This document shows, piece after piece, positions 16,390 through 25,252 of a stretch of 64,000 bases of DNA. The notes under the pieces are model-generated. The model was not told the origin of the DNA. It worked only from the letters and a program-made list of their open reading frames with translations, and did not search any database. Within the stretch, counting starts at the first letter, position 1. Each line of letters opens with the position of its first letter. This DNA is from Streptomyces canus (GTDB taxonomy: Bacteria; Actinomycetota; Actinomycetes; Streptomycetales; Streptomycetaceae), in NCBI RefSeq assembly GCF_041435015.1, contig NZ_CP107989.1, forward strand, positions 5,518,001 through 5,582,000, read 5' to 3'. Made by a program: the position numbers and the translations under genes.

Positions 16390-17232
16390 TCAGGCGCGGT
16401 CGAGGAGGGGGATCAACTGCTCTTCCTCGTAGGTCAGATGGGCCTCCAGCTCGGTCGTCAGGCGGTCGACCTCGGGGCGGACCGCGTCGAGGTCCGTGCC
16501 GGAGAGCGTCTGCCGCAACTCCTCGATCAGGGCCGCGATGTGCTCGTGCTCGGTGCGCAGGCGGTCGATGGCCGGAGCCGACTCCGGGTGGCGGTCGGCC
16601 AGGAACGGGAACATCGCCACGTCCTCGCCGGTGTGGTGGTTGTGCAGTCCCTGGCAGAACGTCAGGCAGTTGACCCGGAGCTGCGCGCCGAGGCTGCCGG
16701 CCCCGGAGGACAACTCCTTTCGGATCAGGGCGAGTTCGCGGCGGAAGGCGTCGTGGACGAGCCTGATGGCCTCGCCGGGGGACGACGCGTTGATGTTCGG
16801 CGGGCCCGGGCGGACGATCTCGTGCAGGGCGACCACGGGGAGGACGCGGTCGGTCTTCTCCTGGTACGCGGCCCAGCCGCGGTCCGACTCCACGGCCCGT
16901 GCGAAGGCCCGGTCCCGCTCCTCGCCCGCCAGCACGACTGCCTTCGCCTCGTAGGTGAACACCCCGCTCTCGACGGTGACTTGAGGGTGCGCGACGAGAT
17001 TGCGGTACCAGTCGGGGTGGCGGGGCGAGCCGCCCGCCGAGGCGATCACGAGGATGCGGTCGCCGCCGTCGGGAAGGTAGCCGACCGGGGTGGTGTGCGG
17101 GGTGCCGGTGCGGGCCCCGGTGGTGGTGAGGAGGATCAGGCGGCCGCCCTCGAAGGGGCCGCCGACCCGGCCGTGATGGGCGCGGAACTCGTCGATGATC
17201 CGCTGGTTGAAGTCCTGGAATGGGTTGGTCAC
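16390..17232 (-). CDS. Ddn-type deazaflavin-dependent nitroreductase fused to a hemerythrin domain
   Basis: It encodes 280 aa from the GTG at 17232 (VTNPFQDFNQRIIDEFRAHHG). Residues 1-140 are the split-barrel F420-dependent quinone/nitroreductase fold: LLTTTGARTGTPHTTPVGY, then SAGGSPRHPDWYRNLVAHP. Residues about 155-280 form a hemerythrin-like four-helix bundle with di-iron ligands HNHHTGED, EHEHIAALIEEL and HLTYEEEQLIPLL. A reductase joined to an oxygen or NO-binding di-iron module suggests redox or NO chemistry at the membrane periphery (inference). A further N-terminal extension is possible but has no support. Confidence 0.87.
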   Translation of the reverse strand: MTNPFQDFNQRIIDEFRAHHGRVGGPFEGGRLILLTTTGARTGTPHTTPVGYLPDGGDRILVIASAGGSPRHPDWYRNLVAHPQVTVESGVFTYEAKAVVLAGEERDRAFARAVESDRGWAAYQEKTDRVLPVVALHEIVRPGPPNINASSPGEAIRLVHDAFRRELALIRKELSSGAGSLGAQLRVNCLTFCQGLHNHHTGEDVAMFPFLADRHPESAPAIDRLRTEHEHIAALIEELRQTLSGTDLDAVRPEVDRLTTELEAHLTYEEEQLIPLLDRA

Positions 17233-17389
17233 TCTCTCTGCTTTCTCTGGTCTCCGGTCATTTCCTGGACGACTCAGAGAAAGCGGCGGACTCCTCGCCC
17301 GCGCCGGCCTCACTCAGAGGCCGGGCACCCAACTCGCTCACGGCACAAGGCCGACCCGGCAGTCATGCACGCACGGTAACGTCCGGGGC

Positions 17390-18013
17390 ATGATCGAGAC
17401 CACCGAGTTTGCGGACATTCCCACGACCACCTTGGCCGATCTGCTCGGTCGGGACCAGGTCATGGACATCGGGATCCGGCCTCTGTGGGGGCCGGTGCCG
17501 AGGGTGGCGGGGCCGGCGTTCACCGTACGGTGCCCTCCCGGCGACAACCTCATGCTGCACGCCGCGATCCACCGGGCGCCGGCCGGCTCGGTCGTCGTGG
17601 TCGAGTCGGGGGACCTCGACTACGCCCTGGCCGGCGGGAACGTGTGCGCGGTCGCGCAACGGCGGGGGATCGCAGGGTTCGTCGCCGACGGGCTGATCCG
17701 CGACCTCGCCGAGGTGCGGGAGGCCGGTTTCCCGGTGTTCGCCCGAGGGGTCATCCCGATCCCGGCCGCGAAGAAGGCCGTGGCGCCGCTGGGCGTGCGG
17801 GTGCGGTGCGGCGGGGTGCGGGTCGAGGCCGGCGACATGGTGGTCGCCGACGAGGAAGGGGTCGTGGTCGTCCCCGCCGCGCGAAGGTCCGACGTCCTCG
17901 CCGCTGCCCGCGCCAAGCTGACGAAGGAGGAGGCCGAGACGCTCGACGCGTGGGAGAGCGCACATCGGGCCCGTATCGACGAGATCCTCGCGGAGGCCGG
18001 GTTCGAGGGGTGA
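17390..18013 (+). CDS. RraA-like / HMG-CHA aldolase family protein
   Basis: It encodes 207 aa from the ATG at 17390, with TAACGT (17377-17382) 7 nt upstream. It contains AGFVADGLIRDLAEVREAGFPVFA, the G-x-x-x-D-G-x-x-R-D signature of the RraA/4-hydroxy-4-methyl-2-oxoglutarate aldolase fold, and PPGDNLMLHAA in the N-terminal part. Such proteins are either divalent-metal aldolases with oxaloacetate decarboxylase activity or, in enterobacteria, RNase E inhibitors. The aldolase motif residues are present here, so the enzyme is favoured. Its stop overlaps the next gene's GTG (GTGA). Confidence 0.85.
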   Translation: MIETTEFADIPTTTLADLLGRDQVMDIGIRPLWGPVPRVAGPAFTVRCPPGDNLMLHAAIHRAPAGSVVVVESGDLDYALAGGNVCAVAQRRGIAGFVADGLIRDLAEVREAGFPVFARGVIPIPAAKKAVAPLGVRVRCGGVRVEAGDMVVADEEGVVVVPAARRSDVLAAARAKLTKEEAETLDAWESAHRARIDEILAEAGFEG

Positions 18014-18528
18014 CGGATGGGGGCTGGAGGCCGCAGGTGCTTCTCTTCCTGGACGTCGACGGGACCCTGCTGCCGTTCGGGGCGACGGAGCCGTATCCGC
18101 TGTACGAGCCGGCCTTTCCGTCGGCCGGGGCCGTCACCGACCATCCGCTGCTGACCCGTGTCGATCCCGGGCTCGGCGCGCGTCTGACATCGCTGGGCTG
18201 TGCGCTGGTGTGGGCCACGACCTGGGCGGACGACGCCAACACCGCTCTGGCGCCCTGGCTCGGACTGCCCCGGCTGCCGCTCGTGGACTGGCCGGACTCG
18301 GACGACGACGGGGCGACCGGCCTGCACTGGAAGACCCGCCCCCTGGTCTCCTGGGCGGCCGGACGACCGTTCGTCTGGGTCGACGACGAGATCAGCGACG
18401 CCGACCGGGTCTGGGTGGCTGCCCATCATCCCGAACGGGCTCTCCTGCACCGAGTGGATCACCAAGTGGGTCTCACCGAAGGGGACTTCGCGGTGCTGGA
18501 GGAGTGGCTGGCGAGAGGAGGGCGGTGA
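18010..18528 (+). CDS. Small HAD-like phosphatase
   Basis: It encodes 172 aa from a GTG overlapping the upstream stop by 4 nt. Motif I is LLFLDVDGTLLPFG near the N-terminus; WATTW is the motif II position and VWVDDEISDADR the motif IV acidic pair. No large cap is present, as in HAD-like proteins annotated secretion or RNA-repair-associated phosphatases; the substrate is unknown. It is translationally coupled to the RraA-like gene. Confidence 0.82.
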   Translation: MTDGGWRPQVLLFLDVDGTLLPFGATEPYPLYEPAFPSAGAVTDHPLLTRVDPGLGARLTSLGCALVWATTWADDANTALAPWLGLPRLPLVDWPDSDDDGATGLHWKTRPLVSWAAGRPFVWVDDEISDADRVWVAAHHPERALLHRVDHQVGLTEGDFAVLEEWLARGGR

Positions 18529-18585
18529 CCGGGCCGGGTGATATCGAGTGGTCGGCCGAGCCTCGCTCCCCCTACGGTCGCCCGC

Positions 18586-19311
18586 ATGGCAGACGAAGGC
18601 TTCACCCATCCACGGCTCGCCGCGATCTACGACGCGCTCGAACCCGATCGCGGCGACCTCGACGCATATCTCCGGATGGTGGAGGAGTGCGGGGCGCGGC
18701 GGGTGCTGGACATCGGCTGTGGGACGGGGGTGTTCGCCCTGTTGCTGGCCGTGCGGGGGATCGAGGTGGTGGGGGTCGACCCCGCCCTCGCCTCGCTCGA
18801 CGTGGCCCGGGGGAAGCCGGGGAGCGAGCGGGTTCGCTGGATCCATGGGGACGCGTCCGAGCTTCCGCCGCTGCGCGTCGACTTGGTGACCATGACGGCC
18901 AACGTCGCCCAGCAGATCGTAGAAGCGGATGCCTGGAGGGGGACGCTCAGGGGTGCGTACACGGCGCTACGGTCCGGTGGGCGACTGGTGTTCGAGACGC
19001 GGGACCCTGCGCGGCGGGCCTGGGAGGAGTGGCACCGGGAGGCGTCGTACGCCGTGACGGATGTGCCCGGTGTCGGAGCCGTGGAGAGCTGGGTCGAAGT
19101 GACCGGCGTGGAAGGGCAGTTGGTGACCTTCCGGTGGAGCTATGTGTTCGCCGCGGACGGGCGGACACTGACCTCGGACTCGACGTTGCGCTTCCGGGAG
19201 CGCGGAGAGGTCGAGGCTGAGCTGGCCGCGCGGGGGTTTGTGGTGGAGGACGTACGGGAGGCGCCGGACCGGCCGGGCAAGGAGCTGGTCTTCGTGGCGC
19301 GGCGCCCCTGA
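18586..19311 (+). CDS. Class I SAM-dependent methyltransferase
   Basis: It encodes 241 aa from the ATG at 18586, preceded by TACGGT at 18573-18578 (leaderless spacing 7 nt). Motif I is VLDIGCGTGVFALLL, followed by GVDPALASLDVAR and WIHGDASELPPLRVDLVTMTANV, the post-I and motif II region of small-molecule methyltransferases. The C-terminal half carries an extra beta segment (WVEVTGVEGQLVTFRWSYVF). The acceptor is unknown. Confidence 0.87.
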   Translation: MADEGFTHPRLAAIYDALEPDRGDLDAYLRMVEECGARRVLDIGCGTGVFALLLAVRGIEVVGVDPALASLDVARGKPGSERVRWIHGDASELPPLRVDLVTMTANVAQQIVEADAWRGTLRGAYTALRSGGRLVFETRDPARRAWEEWHREASYAVTDVPGVGAVESWVEVTGVEGQLVTFRWSYVFAADGRTLTSDSTLRFRERGEVEAELAARGFVVEDVREAPDRPGKELVFVARRP

Positions 19312-19675
19312 ACAGCCTCGGCGCTGAAGTCGTGTCGGCAGGGGCACCCCAGCGGTGGGGGCGTGGCGGTCGACGGCGTCCTGCCCGTCGCTGATCCGCA
19401 GGCCGGCCACAGCGCAGCAGTAGGCGAGGACGTCGGCGCCGTAGGGCAACGCGTGCTTGCGCTGCCGGAAGCGGAAGGTCCGGTAGGCGTCGGGTCCGAG
19501 TCGTGTGCCAGTCCAGCGCGCCCAGCGCGCCCCACTGGCCTTCTCCGCACCGGTCAGGACGAGGGCCGGCACCCTCGCCAGGACCAACCGGGCACCCCGA
19601 GTGACAGGGATGCTGCAAGCCCACCTGCCGACCGGGAACCCGCTCACCGGGGTCGGCGACCGAGGCCGCTCCGCG
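19312..19675. other. 364-bp region without a convincing gene
   Basis: On the minus strand a stretch reads as protein-like sequence (for example DAYRTFRFRQRKHALPYGADVLAYCCAVAGLRISDG at about 19380-19500), but it runs into neighbouring genes without a start, ribosome site or recognisable family. It may be a decayed gene; nothing firmer can be said. Confidence 0.4.
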
Positions 19676-20416
19676 TCAGGACGGAGACAGCACGCAGAAC
19701 TCGTGGCCCTCCGGGTCGGACAGGCACGTCCACGGGACGTCGCCCTGGCCGAGGTCGAGGTCGGTGGCGCCGAGGGCGCGCAGCCGGGCCACCTCCGCCG
19801 CTTGGTCGTCACCGGGGTGCGGCAGCAGGTCGAGGTGGACGCGGTCCGGCACGCTCTTCACGGCGGGCGTGCGGAGGAACTCGAGATACGGTCCGACGCC
19901 CTCGGCGGAGCGCAACGACGCCTGATCGTCGGTCACTTCGTGCAGGGTCCAGTCCGTCGCGGCGCCCCAGAACCGGGCCATGGCCCGCGGATCCGCGCAG
20001 TCGATCACCACCGCGGCGATCGGCCCGGTGTCCCGGTAGACCTCCCGAGGCTCCAGCACGCAGAACTCGTTGCCCTCCGGGTCGGCGAGGACCACCCACG
20101 GCACCTCGCCCTGGCCCACGTCGACGGGCGTCGCGCCAAGAGCCTCCAGGCGCGCGACCAACTCCGCCTGATGGGCCGCGGATGTGGTGGCGAGATCGAG
20201 ATGCACACGGTTCTTCGTCGCCGTCTTGGCTTCCGGAACGGGAACGACGTCGATGCCGACACCGACCGGGTCCGGCCACACGAGTCCGCCCGCGGGGCCG
20301 ACGTAGGTGGTCACACCGGGGCTGTAGGCGTCCCAGCCGAGCGCCTCCGCCCAGAACCGGCCGACCACCGGCCCGTCGAGAGCCTTGATGTTCACCTGAA
20401 CAGGTCGCAGGGCCAT
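19676..20416 (-). CDS. Tandem VOC (glyoxalase-fold) protein
   Basis: It encodes 246 aa from the ATG at 20416; TAGGAT lies 7 nt upstream on this strand (leaderless). Two VOC domains of about 120 residues repeat: RPVQVNIKALDGPVVGRFWAEALGW ... HLDLAT ... LADPEGNEFCVLEP and AVVIDCADPRAMARFWGAATDW ... HLDLLP ... LSDPEGHEFCVL. The metal-binding H and E pattern of the fold is present in both. Such proteins act in detoxification, dioxygenation or drug binding; the substrate is unknown. Confidence 0.88.
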   Translation of the reverse strand: MALRPVQVNIKALDGPVVGRFWAEALGWDAYSPGVTTYVGPAGGLVWPDPVGVGIDVVPVPEAKTATKNRVHLDLATTSAAHQAELVARLEALGATPVDVGQGEVPWVVLADPEGNEFCVLEPREVYRDTGPIAAVVIDCADPRAMARFWGAATDWTLHEVTDDQASLRSAEGVGPYLEFLRTPAVKSVPDRVHLDLLPHPGDDQAAEVARLRALGATDLDLGQGDVPWTCLSDPEGHEFCVLSPS

Positions 20417-20485
20417 ACCGGCGATCCTATGTACCGCGACTGTCCGTCCAGGTCTGGAACATGAGGCAGACGAGTGGTGTGGCAC

Positions 20486-20513
20486 ACTATTGCAAGCGCC
20501 TGCTTGCAATAGT
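20486..20513. promoter_or_regulatory. Perfect 12-bp inverted repeat upstream of the XRE gene
   Basis: The arms ACTATTGCAAGC and GCTTGCAATAGT flank a 4-bp spacer, centred 40 bp before the start codon. This is the only long palindrome in the intergenic region and is the likely operator for autoregulation by the XRE protein. Confidence 0.72.
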
Positions 20514-20539
20514 TAGCGCTGGTGATGCACAGTGGGGGC

Positions 20540-21049
20540 ATGGCATCGCTCAACGTCGGCAATCTCGGTGAATACCTGCGTGAACAGCGGCGCACCGCGC
20601 AGCTGTCGCTCCGGCAGCTCGCCGATGCCGCCGGGGTGTCCAATCCGTATCTGAGCCAGATCGAGCGCGGGCTGCGCAAGCCGAGCGCGGAGGTGTTGCA
20701 GCAGGTCGCCAAGGCCCTGCGGATCTCCGCCGAGACCTTGTATGTGCGGGCCGGCATCCTCGACGCCGAGCGGGACCGGGACGACGTGGAGACACGTGCG
20801 GCCATCCTCGCCGATCCCACGCTCAACGAGCGGCAGAAGCAGGTGCTGCTCCAGATCTACGAGTCCTTCCGCAAGGAGAACGGGTTCGAGATAGCCCCGC
20901 CGGACGCGGCACCCGCCGCGCAGAGCGACGGTACGGCCCTTCGGGACAGCGTCGTCCAGGACAGTGACGTACTGGACGACGACACCGCCGTAGAAGACCC
21001 CCGCACGACCGACGGCAGCGACGCCGACCCGCACCAGACGGCCAGTTGA
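20540..21049 (+). CDS. XRE-family helix-turn-helix regulator (upstream of HBHA-like gene)
   Basis: It encodes 169 aa from the ATG at 20540 (MASLNVGNLGEYLREQR). The XRE domain covers about 10-65 (LSLRQLADAAGVSNPYLSQIERGLRKPSAEVLQQVAKAL). Next is a helical segment (AILADPTLNERQKQVLLQIYESFRKEN) and an acidic, disordered tail. The same gene order (XRE, HBHA-like, DUF2516) exists at Rv0474-Rv0476 in M. tuberculosis. In-frame GTG 20522 and ATG 20525 are possible alternative starts; homology favours 20540. Confidence 0.87.
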   Translation: MASLNVGNLGEYLREQRRTAQLSLRQLADAAGVSNPYLSQIERGLRKPSAEVLQQVAKALRISAETLYVRAGILDAERDRDDVETRAAILADPTLNERQKQVLLQIYESFRKENGFEIAPPDAAPAAQSDGTALRDSVVQDSDVLDDDTAVEDPRTTDGSDADPHQTAS

Positions 21050-21132
21050 GACTCGACACGCCTCACAGCACGCCGACTGGCACCGCGGGACCCAAAACCC
21101 TCATCAGAAAGCGACCCGGGAGGACCACCACC

Positions 21133-21810
21133 ATGGCCATCACCGACGACATCCGCAAGGCCGTCAAGGACCCGACCCCGCTCTACTTCCTCGCCGGCGC
21201 CGGTGACCTCGCCCTCCAGGAGGCCAAGAAGGTGCCCGGCCTGGTGGAGCAGCTGCGCGCCGAGGCGCCGGCCCGTATCGAGGCCGTGCGCGGCACCGAC
21301 CCGAAGGCGGTCCAGGAGAAGGCCCAGGCCCGTGCCAAGGAGGCCGGCGCCAAGGTCAAGGAGACGCAGGAGACCCTCCAGACCAAGGTCGGTGAGTTCA
21401 TCACCAACCTGGACGGGGACATCAAGAAGATCGGCACCACCCTCGACGCGGACCTGAAGAAGCTCGGCGAGTCCGCCCAGGACCTCGCCCTGCGCGGCGT
21501 CGGCGTCGCCGCCGAGTACGCCGTCAAGGCCCGCGAGACCTACGAGAAGGTCGCCGAGCACGGCGAGCAGGCCGTCAAGACCTGGCGTGGCGAGGCCGCC
21601 GAGGAGATCGAGGATCTGGCCATCGCCGTCGAGCCGAACGCCGAGCCGGGCGAGGTCAAGAAGCCCGCGACCGCGACTCCGGCCGCGAAGCCCACCCCCG
21701 CCACGGCCACGGCCGCCGTCCCGGCCCCGGCGAAGAAGACGACCACCACGGCCAAGAAGGCCACCCCGCGCAAGACCACGGCGAAGAAGACGACCCCGCC
21801 CGCCAAGTAA
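21133..21810 (+). CDS. HBHA-like coiled-coil protein with Lys/Ala/Pro-rich tail
   Basis: It encodes 225 aa; GGGAGG sits 9 nt before the ATG. The N-terminal two thirds are charged helix (LALQEAKKVPGLVEQLRAEAPARIEAVRG ... ETYEKVAEHGEQAVKTWRGE) predicted to form a long coiled coil. The C-terminus is repetitive, K/T/A/P-rich (AKKTTTTAKKATPRKTTAKKT), like the heparin-binding tail of mycobacterial HBHA. HBHA is a surface adhesin that also affects envelope lipids; in a saprophyte the basic tail may bind polyanions or DNA (inference). Confidence 0.83.
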   Translation: MAITDDIRKAVKDPTPLYFLAGAGDLALQEAKKVPGLVEQLRAEAPARIEAVRGTDPKAVQEKAQARAKEAGAKVKETQETLQTKVGEFITNLDGDIKKIGTTLDADLKKLGESAQDLALRGVGVAAEYAVKARETYEKVAEHGEQAVKTWRGEAAEEIEDLAIAVEPNAEPGEVKKPATATPAAKPTPATATAAVPAPAKKTTTTAKKATPRKTTAKKTTPPAK

Positions 21811-21936
21811 GGCACCGCGGGACACTTCGGGACTCAGGGCCGGGCACTTACCGAGTGCCCGGCCCGTTCTGCGGGTAGCGGACTCGCGGGAGCGGGTACG
21901 GTGACCGCGTAATCGCGAAATGACGAGCCGAGTCAG

Positions 21937-22293
21937 GTGGTGGACGTTGTGCTGATGCAGGGGTTCGCAGGCTTCATGTGGCTGCTGAGCATGGCCCTGA
22001 TCGTTTTCAGCGGCTTCGCGCTGTTCGACGCTGCCATCCGCCGTGAGGACGCCTACCGCGCGGCCGACAAGAAGACCAAGCCCTTCTGGCTGATCATCCT
22101 CGGGCTCGCCTTCGTGGTGAACCTCATCTTCAACATCCTGTCGTTCCTGCCGATCATCGGCCTCATCGCGACGATCGTCTACATGGTCGACGTACGCCCG
22201 GCGATCCGCGCCCTGCCGGGCGGCGGCCGCAGCGGCCGGGGCAGGGGTTCGAGCAGTGACGGTCCTTACGGCCCGTACAACGGCGGCAGGTGA
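21937..22293 (+). CDS. DUF2516-family membrane protein
   Basis: It encodes 118 aa from the GTG at 21937; an ATG at 21955 in the same frame would still keep both helices. Two transmembrane segments (about residues 10-28 and 49-85, FWLIILGLAFVVNLIFNILSFLPIIGLIATIVYMVDV) are followed by a Gly/Arg/Ser-rich tail. Rv0476 is the mycobacterial counterpart by position and pattern. Function unknown. Confidence 0.82.
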   Translation: MVDVVLMQGFAGFMWLLSMALIVFSGFALFDAAIRREDAYRAADKKTKPFWLIILGLAFVVNLIFNILSFLPIIGLIATIVYMVDVRPAIRALPGGGRSGRGRGSSSDGPYGPYNGGR

Positions 22294-22326
22294 TCACGCA
22301 GGCCGCCACCTCTACGGCGCGAACCG

Positions 22327-23625
22327 CTAACCCTCCCGGTCGAGCAGCAGTACCGCCACGTCGTCCGCCAACTCGCCCCCGTTGAGCGAGCGCACCTCGT
22401 TCACCGCGGCCCGCAGCAGTGCCTCGCCCCGCAGCCCTTCGGACAGCTGGCGACGGATCATGGCGACCATTCCGTCCTGCCCCAGCCGCTCGCCGCCCTC
22501 CCCGACACGCCCCTCGATCAGCCCGTCGGTGTAGAGCATCAGACTCCACTCGGCCCCCAGCTCCACCTGCATCCGAGGCCACCGAGCCCCCGGCAGCAGG
22601 CCCAGCGCGGGCCCGTTGTTGTCGTACGGCAGCAGCCGTGCGGGCCGACCCGGGCGTGCCACCAGCGGCGACGGGTGCCCGGCGAGACACAGCCCCGCCC
22701 GCCGCCCGTCGGGCGCGATGTCGACCGTGCACAGCGTCGCGAAGATCTCGTCGTCGGAGCGCTCGTGCTCCAGCACCTCCTGCAGCGTGCCGAGCAGCTC
22801 GTCCCCGCACAGCCCCGCCAGGGTCAGCGCACGCCAGGCGATCCGCAGCTCCACGCCGAGCGCCGCCTCATCGGGGCCGTGCCCGCAGACGTCGCCGATC
22901 ATCGCGTGCACGGTCCCGTCGGGAGTCCGTACGACGTCGTAGAAGTCACCGCCGAGCAGCGCACGCGACCGGCCCGGCCGGTACCGCGCGGCGAACCGCA
23001 GGGACGACCCCTCCAGCAGCGGCGTGGGCAGCAGCCCGCGCTCCAGGCGCCGGTTCTCCTGCGCCCGCACCCGTCCCTCGGCGAGCCTGCGCTCCGCCGT
23101 GTCGGAACGTTTCCGCTCCACCGCGTACCGGATCGCCCGGCTCAGCAGCCGTCCGTCCAGCTCGTCCCGGAAGAGATAGTCCTGGGCGCCCACCCGCACC
23201 GCCTCCGCACCGCGCTCGGCGTCGCCGGACGCGGTGAGCGCGAGGACGGCGTGCCGGGGTGCGAGCTCCAGGACATGACGGAGTACGGCGAGCTCGTCGT
23301 CGTCATCGGAGCGGCCGGGCGCGGGCAGCGCGAGGTCGAGCAGGATGCAGTGCACGTCGTCCGTGAGCAGCCGCTCCGCCTCGGTGAGGTTGCGGGCGGT
23401 GCGGACGCGGATCGGCTTGCCGGACGAGTCCAGGAGTTCGGGGAGGACTGTGGACCCGCGGGGATCGTCCTCGATCACCAGCAGGCTCAGTTGGGTGGTG
23501 GCGTTGTTGTCGACCGTGGCTTCCTTGCGCGGGGCTTCCGTGGAGGGGGCGTCCTTCGGTGCGGCCGGCGCCTGACCACTTTCCACGGCCGGGATCGCTC
23601 GCTGCCGCGGTATGGGTACGGGCAT
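22327..23625 (-). CDS. Receiver domain-PP2C (SpoIIE/RsbU-type) serine phosphatase
   Basis: It encodes 432 aa from the ATG at 23625, with GGAAGG upstream. A receiver domain (about 45-165) has the phospho-acceptor in CILLDLALP and the LALTASG Thr position; the usual Lys is replaced (YLFRDELD), so phosphorylation may be weak. A short coiled linker leads to a PP2C catalytic domain with GDFYDVV, MIGDVCGHGPDEA and ELADDVAVLLL metal-binding aspartates. Such proteins dephosphorylate anti-sigma antagonist proteins and so release sigma factors; the partner here is unknown. Confidence 0.88.
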   Translation of the reverse strand: MPVPIPRQRAIPAVESGQAPAAPKDAPSTEAPRKEATVDNNATTQLSLLVIEDDPRGSTVLPELLDSSGKPIRVRTARNLTEAERLLTDDVHCILLDLALPAPGRSDDDDELAVLRHVLELAPRHAVLALTASGDAERGAEAVRVGAQDYLFRDELDGRLLSRAIRYAVERKRSDTAERRLAEGRVRAQENRRLERGLLPTPLLEGSSLRFAARYRPGRSRALLGGDFYDVVRTPDGTVHAMIGDVCGHGPDEAALGVELRIAWRALTLAGLCGDELLGTLQEVLEHERSDDEIFATLCTVDIAPDGRRAGLCLAGHPSPLVARPGRPARLLPYDNNGPALGLLPGARWPRMQVELGAEWSLMLYTDGLIEGRVGEGGERLGQDGMVAMIRRQLSEGLRGEALLRAAVNEVRSLNGGELADDVAVLLLDREG

Positions 23626-23931
23626 GGTCTCGGATTCCTTCCCTCCCCCCGAGGGCATGGTGGAGCGAGGGACCTCGATCCACCGACGGGGACCATAGCG
23701 GGTGCCGGGGCGGGAAAGGAATGGCGTAAGACACGCTGCTTGGCCGGTCGCCACTGTCATATGCCGCGTTATCCACCGCAGTTGGACAGATGGCGCGTGC
23801 CGCGGGAATGACGAACGTCACGTTCGCGGAAGGTTTGCGGGACCGTCAGGCGTGCCCCGCATCACATGATCCGGGTCTCACTTCATCCAGGTGTCGCTTG
23901 ATCCAGGTCCCGCTCGGTCGCTCGGCGGCGC

Positions 23932-25005
23932 TCACGCGTCCGGCCGCACCACCCCGAGGATCGGCATCGACCCCGCCCCGGCGATCGTCACCGTCCGCCC
24001 CGGCCGCGGCGCGTGCACGATCGCGCCGTCGCCGAGGTACATCGCCACATGGCTGGCGTCGTCGAAGTAGATGATCAGGTCGCCGGGCCGCATGTCCTTG
24101 ACGTCGACGTGCTTGAGCTGCTTCCACTGCTCCTGCGAGGTGCGCGGAATGGGCTTGCCGGCGCTCGCCCAGGCCTGTGAGGTCAGCCCTGAACAGTCGT
24201 ACGAGTCAGGGCCCTCGGCGCCCCATTCGTACGGTTTGCCCATCTGGGTCGTCGCAAAGGCGACCGCGATCTTCCCGGCCGCGCTCGCCTTGCCGTCGAT
24301 CTCGTCGAGGATGCCGGAGTCCAGCCAGGCGGACTGCGCCTGATGGGCGGCCTGCTCCTCCAGTTCGGCGAGGCGCTCCTTCTCCCTGTCCTCCAGCTGG
24401 GACTCGAGCTTCTCGGCCGCCGCGATCTGCTGCTGCACCTTCTTCTTGGCCGTCGCCTTCGCCTTGCGGTTCGCCTCCAGTTTCGTCCACTGCGCGGAGG
24501 CGTCGGCGGCGTACTGCTTCAAGTCCTGCTGGGTCCGGGTCAGTTCCGCGATCAGCGCCTTGGTGGCGCGCTGGCCCTGCAGAACGCGGCCGGTGCTGTC
24601 CAGGAACTCCTGCGGATCGTCGCTCAGCATCAGCTGCGCCTCGTCCGGCAGCCCGTAGCTGCGGTACTGGGCGGCGGCCGCGGCGCCCGCGCGGGCCTTC
24701 AGCTTCGCCAGCTTCTCCTGGCCCTTGACGATCTTCTGGGCCAGCGCGACGATCTGCGCCGACTGCTGCTCGGCCTTCTCCTCGGCGGCGTTGTAGGCGT
24801 CGGTGGCGACGGCCGCGTCGTGATAGAGCGCGTCGAGCTGCTTGCGTACGGCTTCGATGTCCTTGTTGGTCACGGTGCTCGGCGAAGCCGTGGGGCTGGG
24901 GGTCGGACTCGGGGCGGCGAAGGCGGTGCCCGGTACCGCCAGCACGGCTACCGCGCCGATCACGGTCACGGCCGTGGCGATCAGACCGCGCTTGCCCGTT
25001 CCCAT
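23932..25005 (-). CDS. Secreted NlpC/P60 peptidoglycan hydrolase with N-terminal coiled coil
   Basis: It encodes 357 aa. The Sec signal peptide ends near AFA-AP (about residue 30). A Pro/Ser linker and a long coiled coil (about 45-230), like RipA and SCO4202-type proteins, precede the NlpC/P60 domain: catalytic Cys in DSYDCSGLTSQAW, His in DDASHVAMYLGD and the third polar residue in AIVHAPRPG. It cleaves D-Glu-mDAP/LL-DAP stem peptides; the coiled coil probably restrains activity or binds an FtsEX-like partner (inference). I find no c-di-AMP riboswitch in the leader. Confidence 0.9.
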   Translation of the reverse strand: MGTGKRGLIATAVTVIGAVAVLAVPGTAFAAPSPTPSPTASPSTVTNKDIEAVRKQLDALYHDAAVATDAYNAAEEKAEQQSAQIVALAQKIVKGQEKLAKLKARAGAAAAAQYRSYGLPDEAQLMLSDDPQEFLDSTGRVLQGQRATKALIAELTRTQQDLKQYAADASAQWTKLEANRKAKATAKKKVQQQIAAAEKLESQLEDREKERLAELEEQAAHQAQSAWLDSGILDEIDGKASAAGKIAVAFATTQMGKPYEWGAEGPDSYDCSGLTSQAWASAGKPIPRTSQEQWKQLKHVDVKDMRPGDLIIYFDDASHVAMYLGDGAIVHAPRPGRTVTIAGAGSMPILGVVRPDA

Positions 25006-25028
25006 ACCTCTGCCCCCAAAGCTGATTT

Positions 25029-25047
25029 ACCGTCAGTAACTTACGGT
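25029..25047. promoter_or_regulatory. 19-bp imperfect palindrome upstream of the NlpC/P60 gene
   Basis: ACCGTCAGTAACTTACGGT is symmetric apart from one position in each arm. It lies 24 bp before the start codon, where a repressor would block transcription or initiation. Confidence 0.5.
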
Positions 25048-25252
25048 GCTCGGGGGATCGTGCCACGTCATGGCCGAAAGCGACAGAGGAAAGCCTTCCC
25101 GGCGTGCCCCTTCGCGACCCGGCGCTTCCCGGTGCATCCCCCTCTCCCCGCCCCCCGAAGACGATCTCCCCGCCTTTGTGACGAACGACTCACGTAGATC
25201 GTTCCCCGCAGGTCACCCCTGGAGCGGGTTCACCCGCTGGGTACACCGGGGT

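Noticed and set aside
19312..19675. Minus-strand protein-coding gene before the VOC gene
   Set aside because: The frame lacks a start, ribosome site and recognisable domain and runs into both neighbours; at most a remnant.
25006..25200. c-di-AMP (ydaO) riboswitch upstream of the NlpC/P60 gene
   Set aside because: Cell-wall hydrolase genes in Streptomyces often have one, but the conserved ydaO sequence blocks are not present in this leader.
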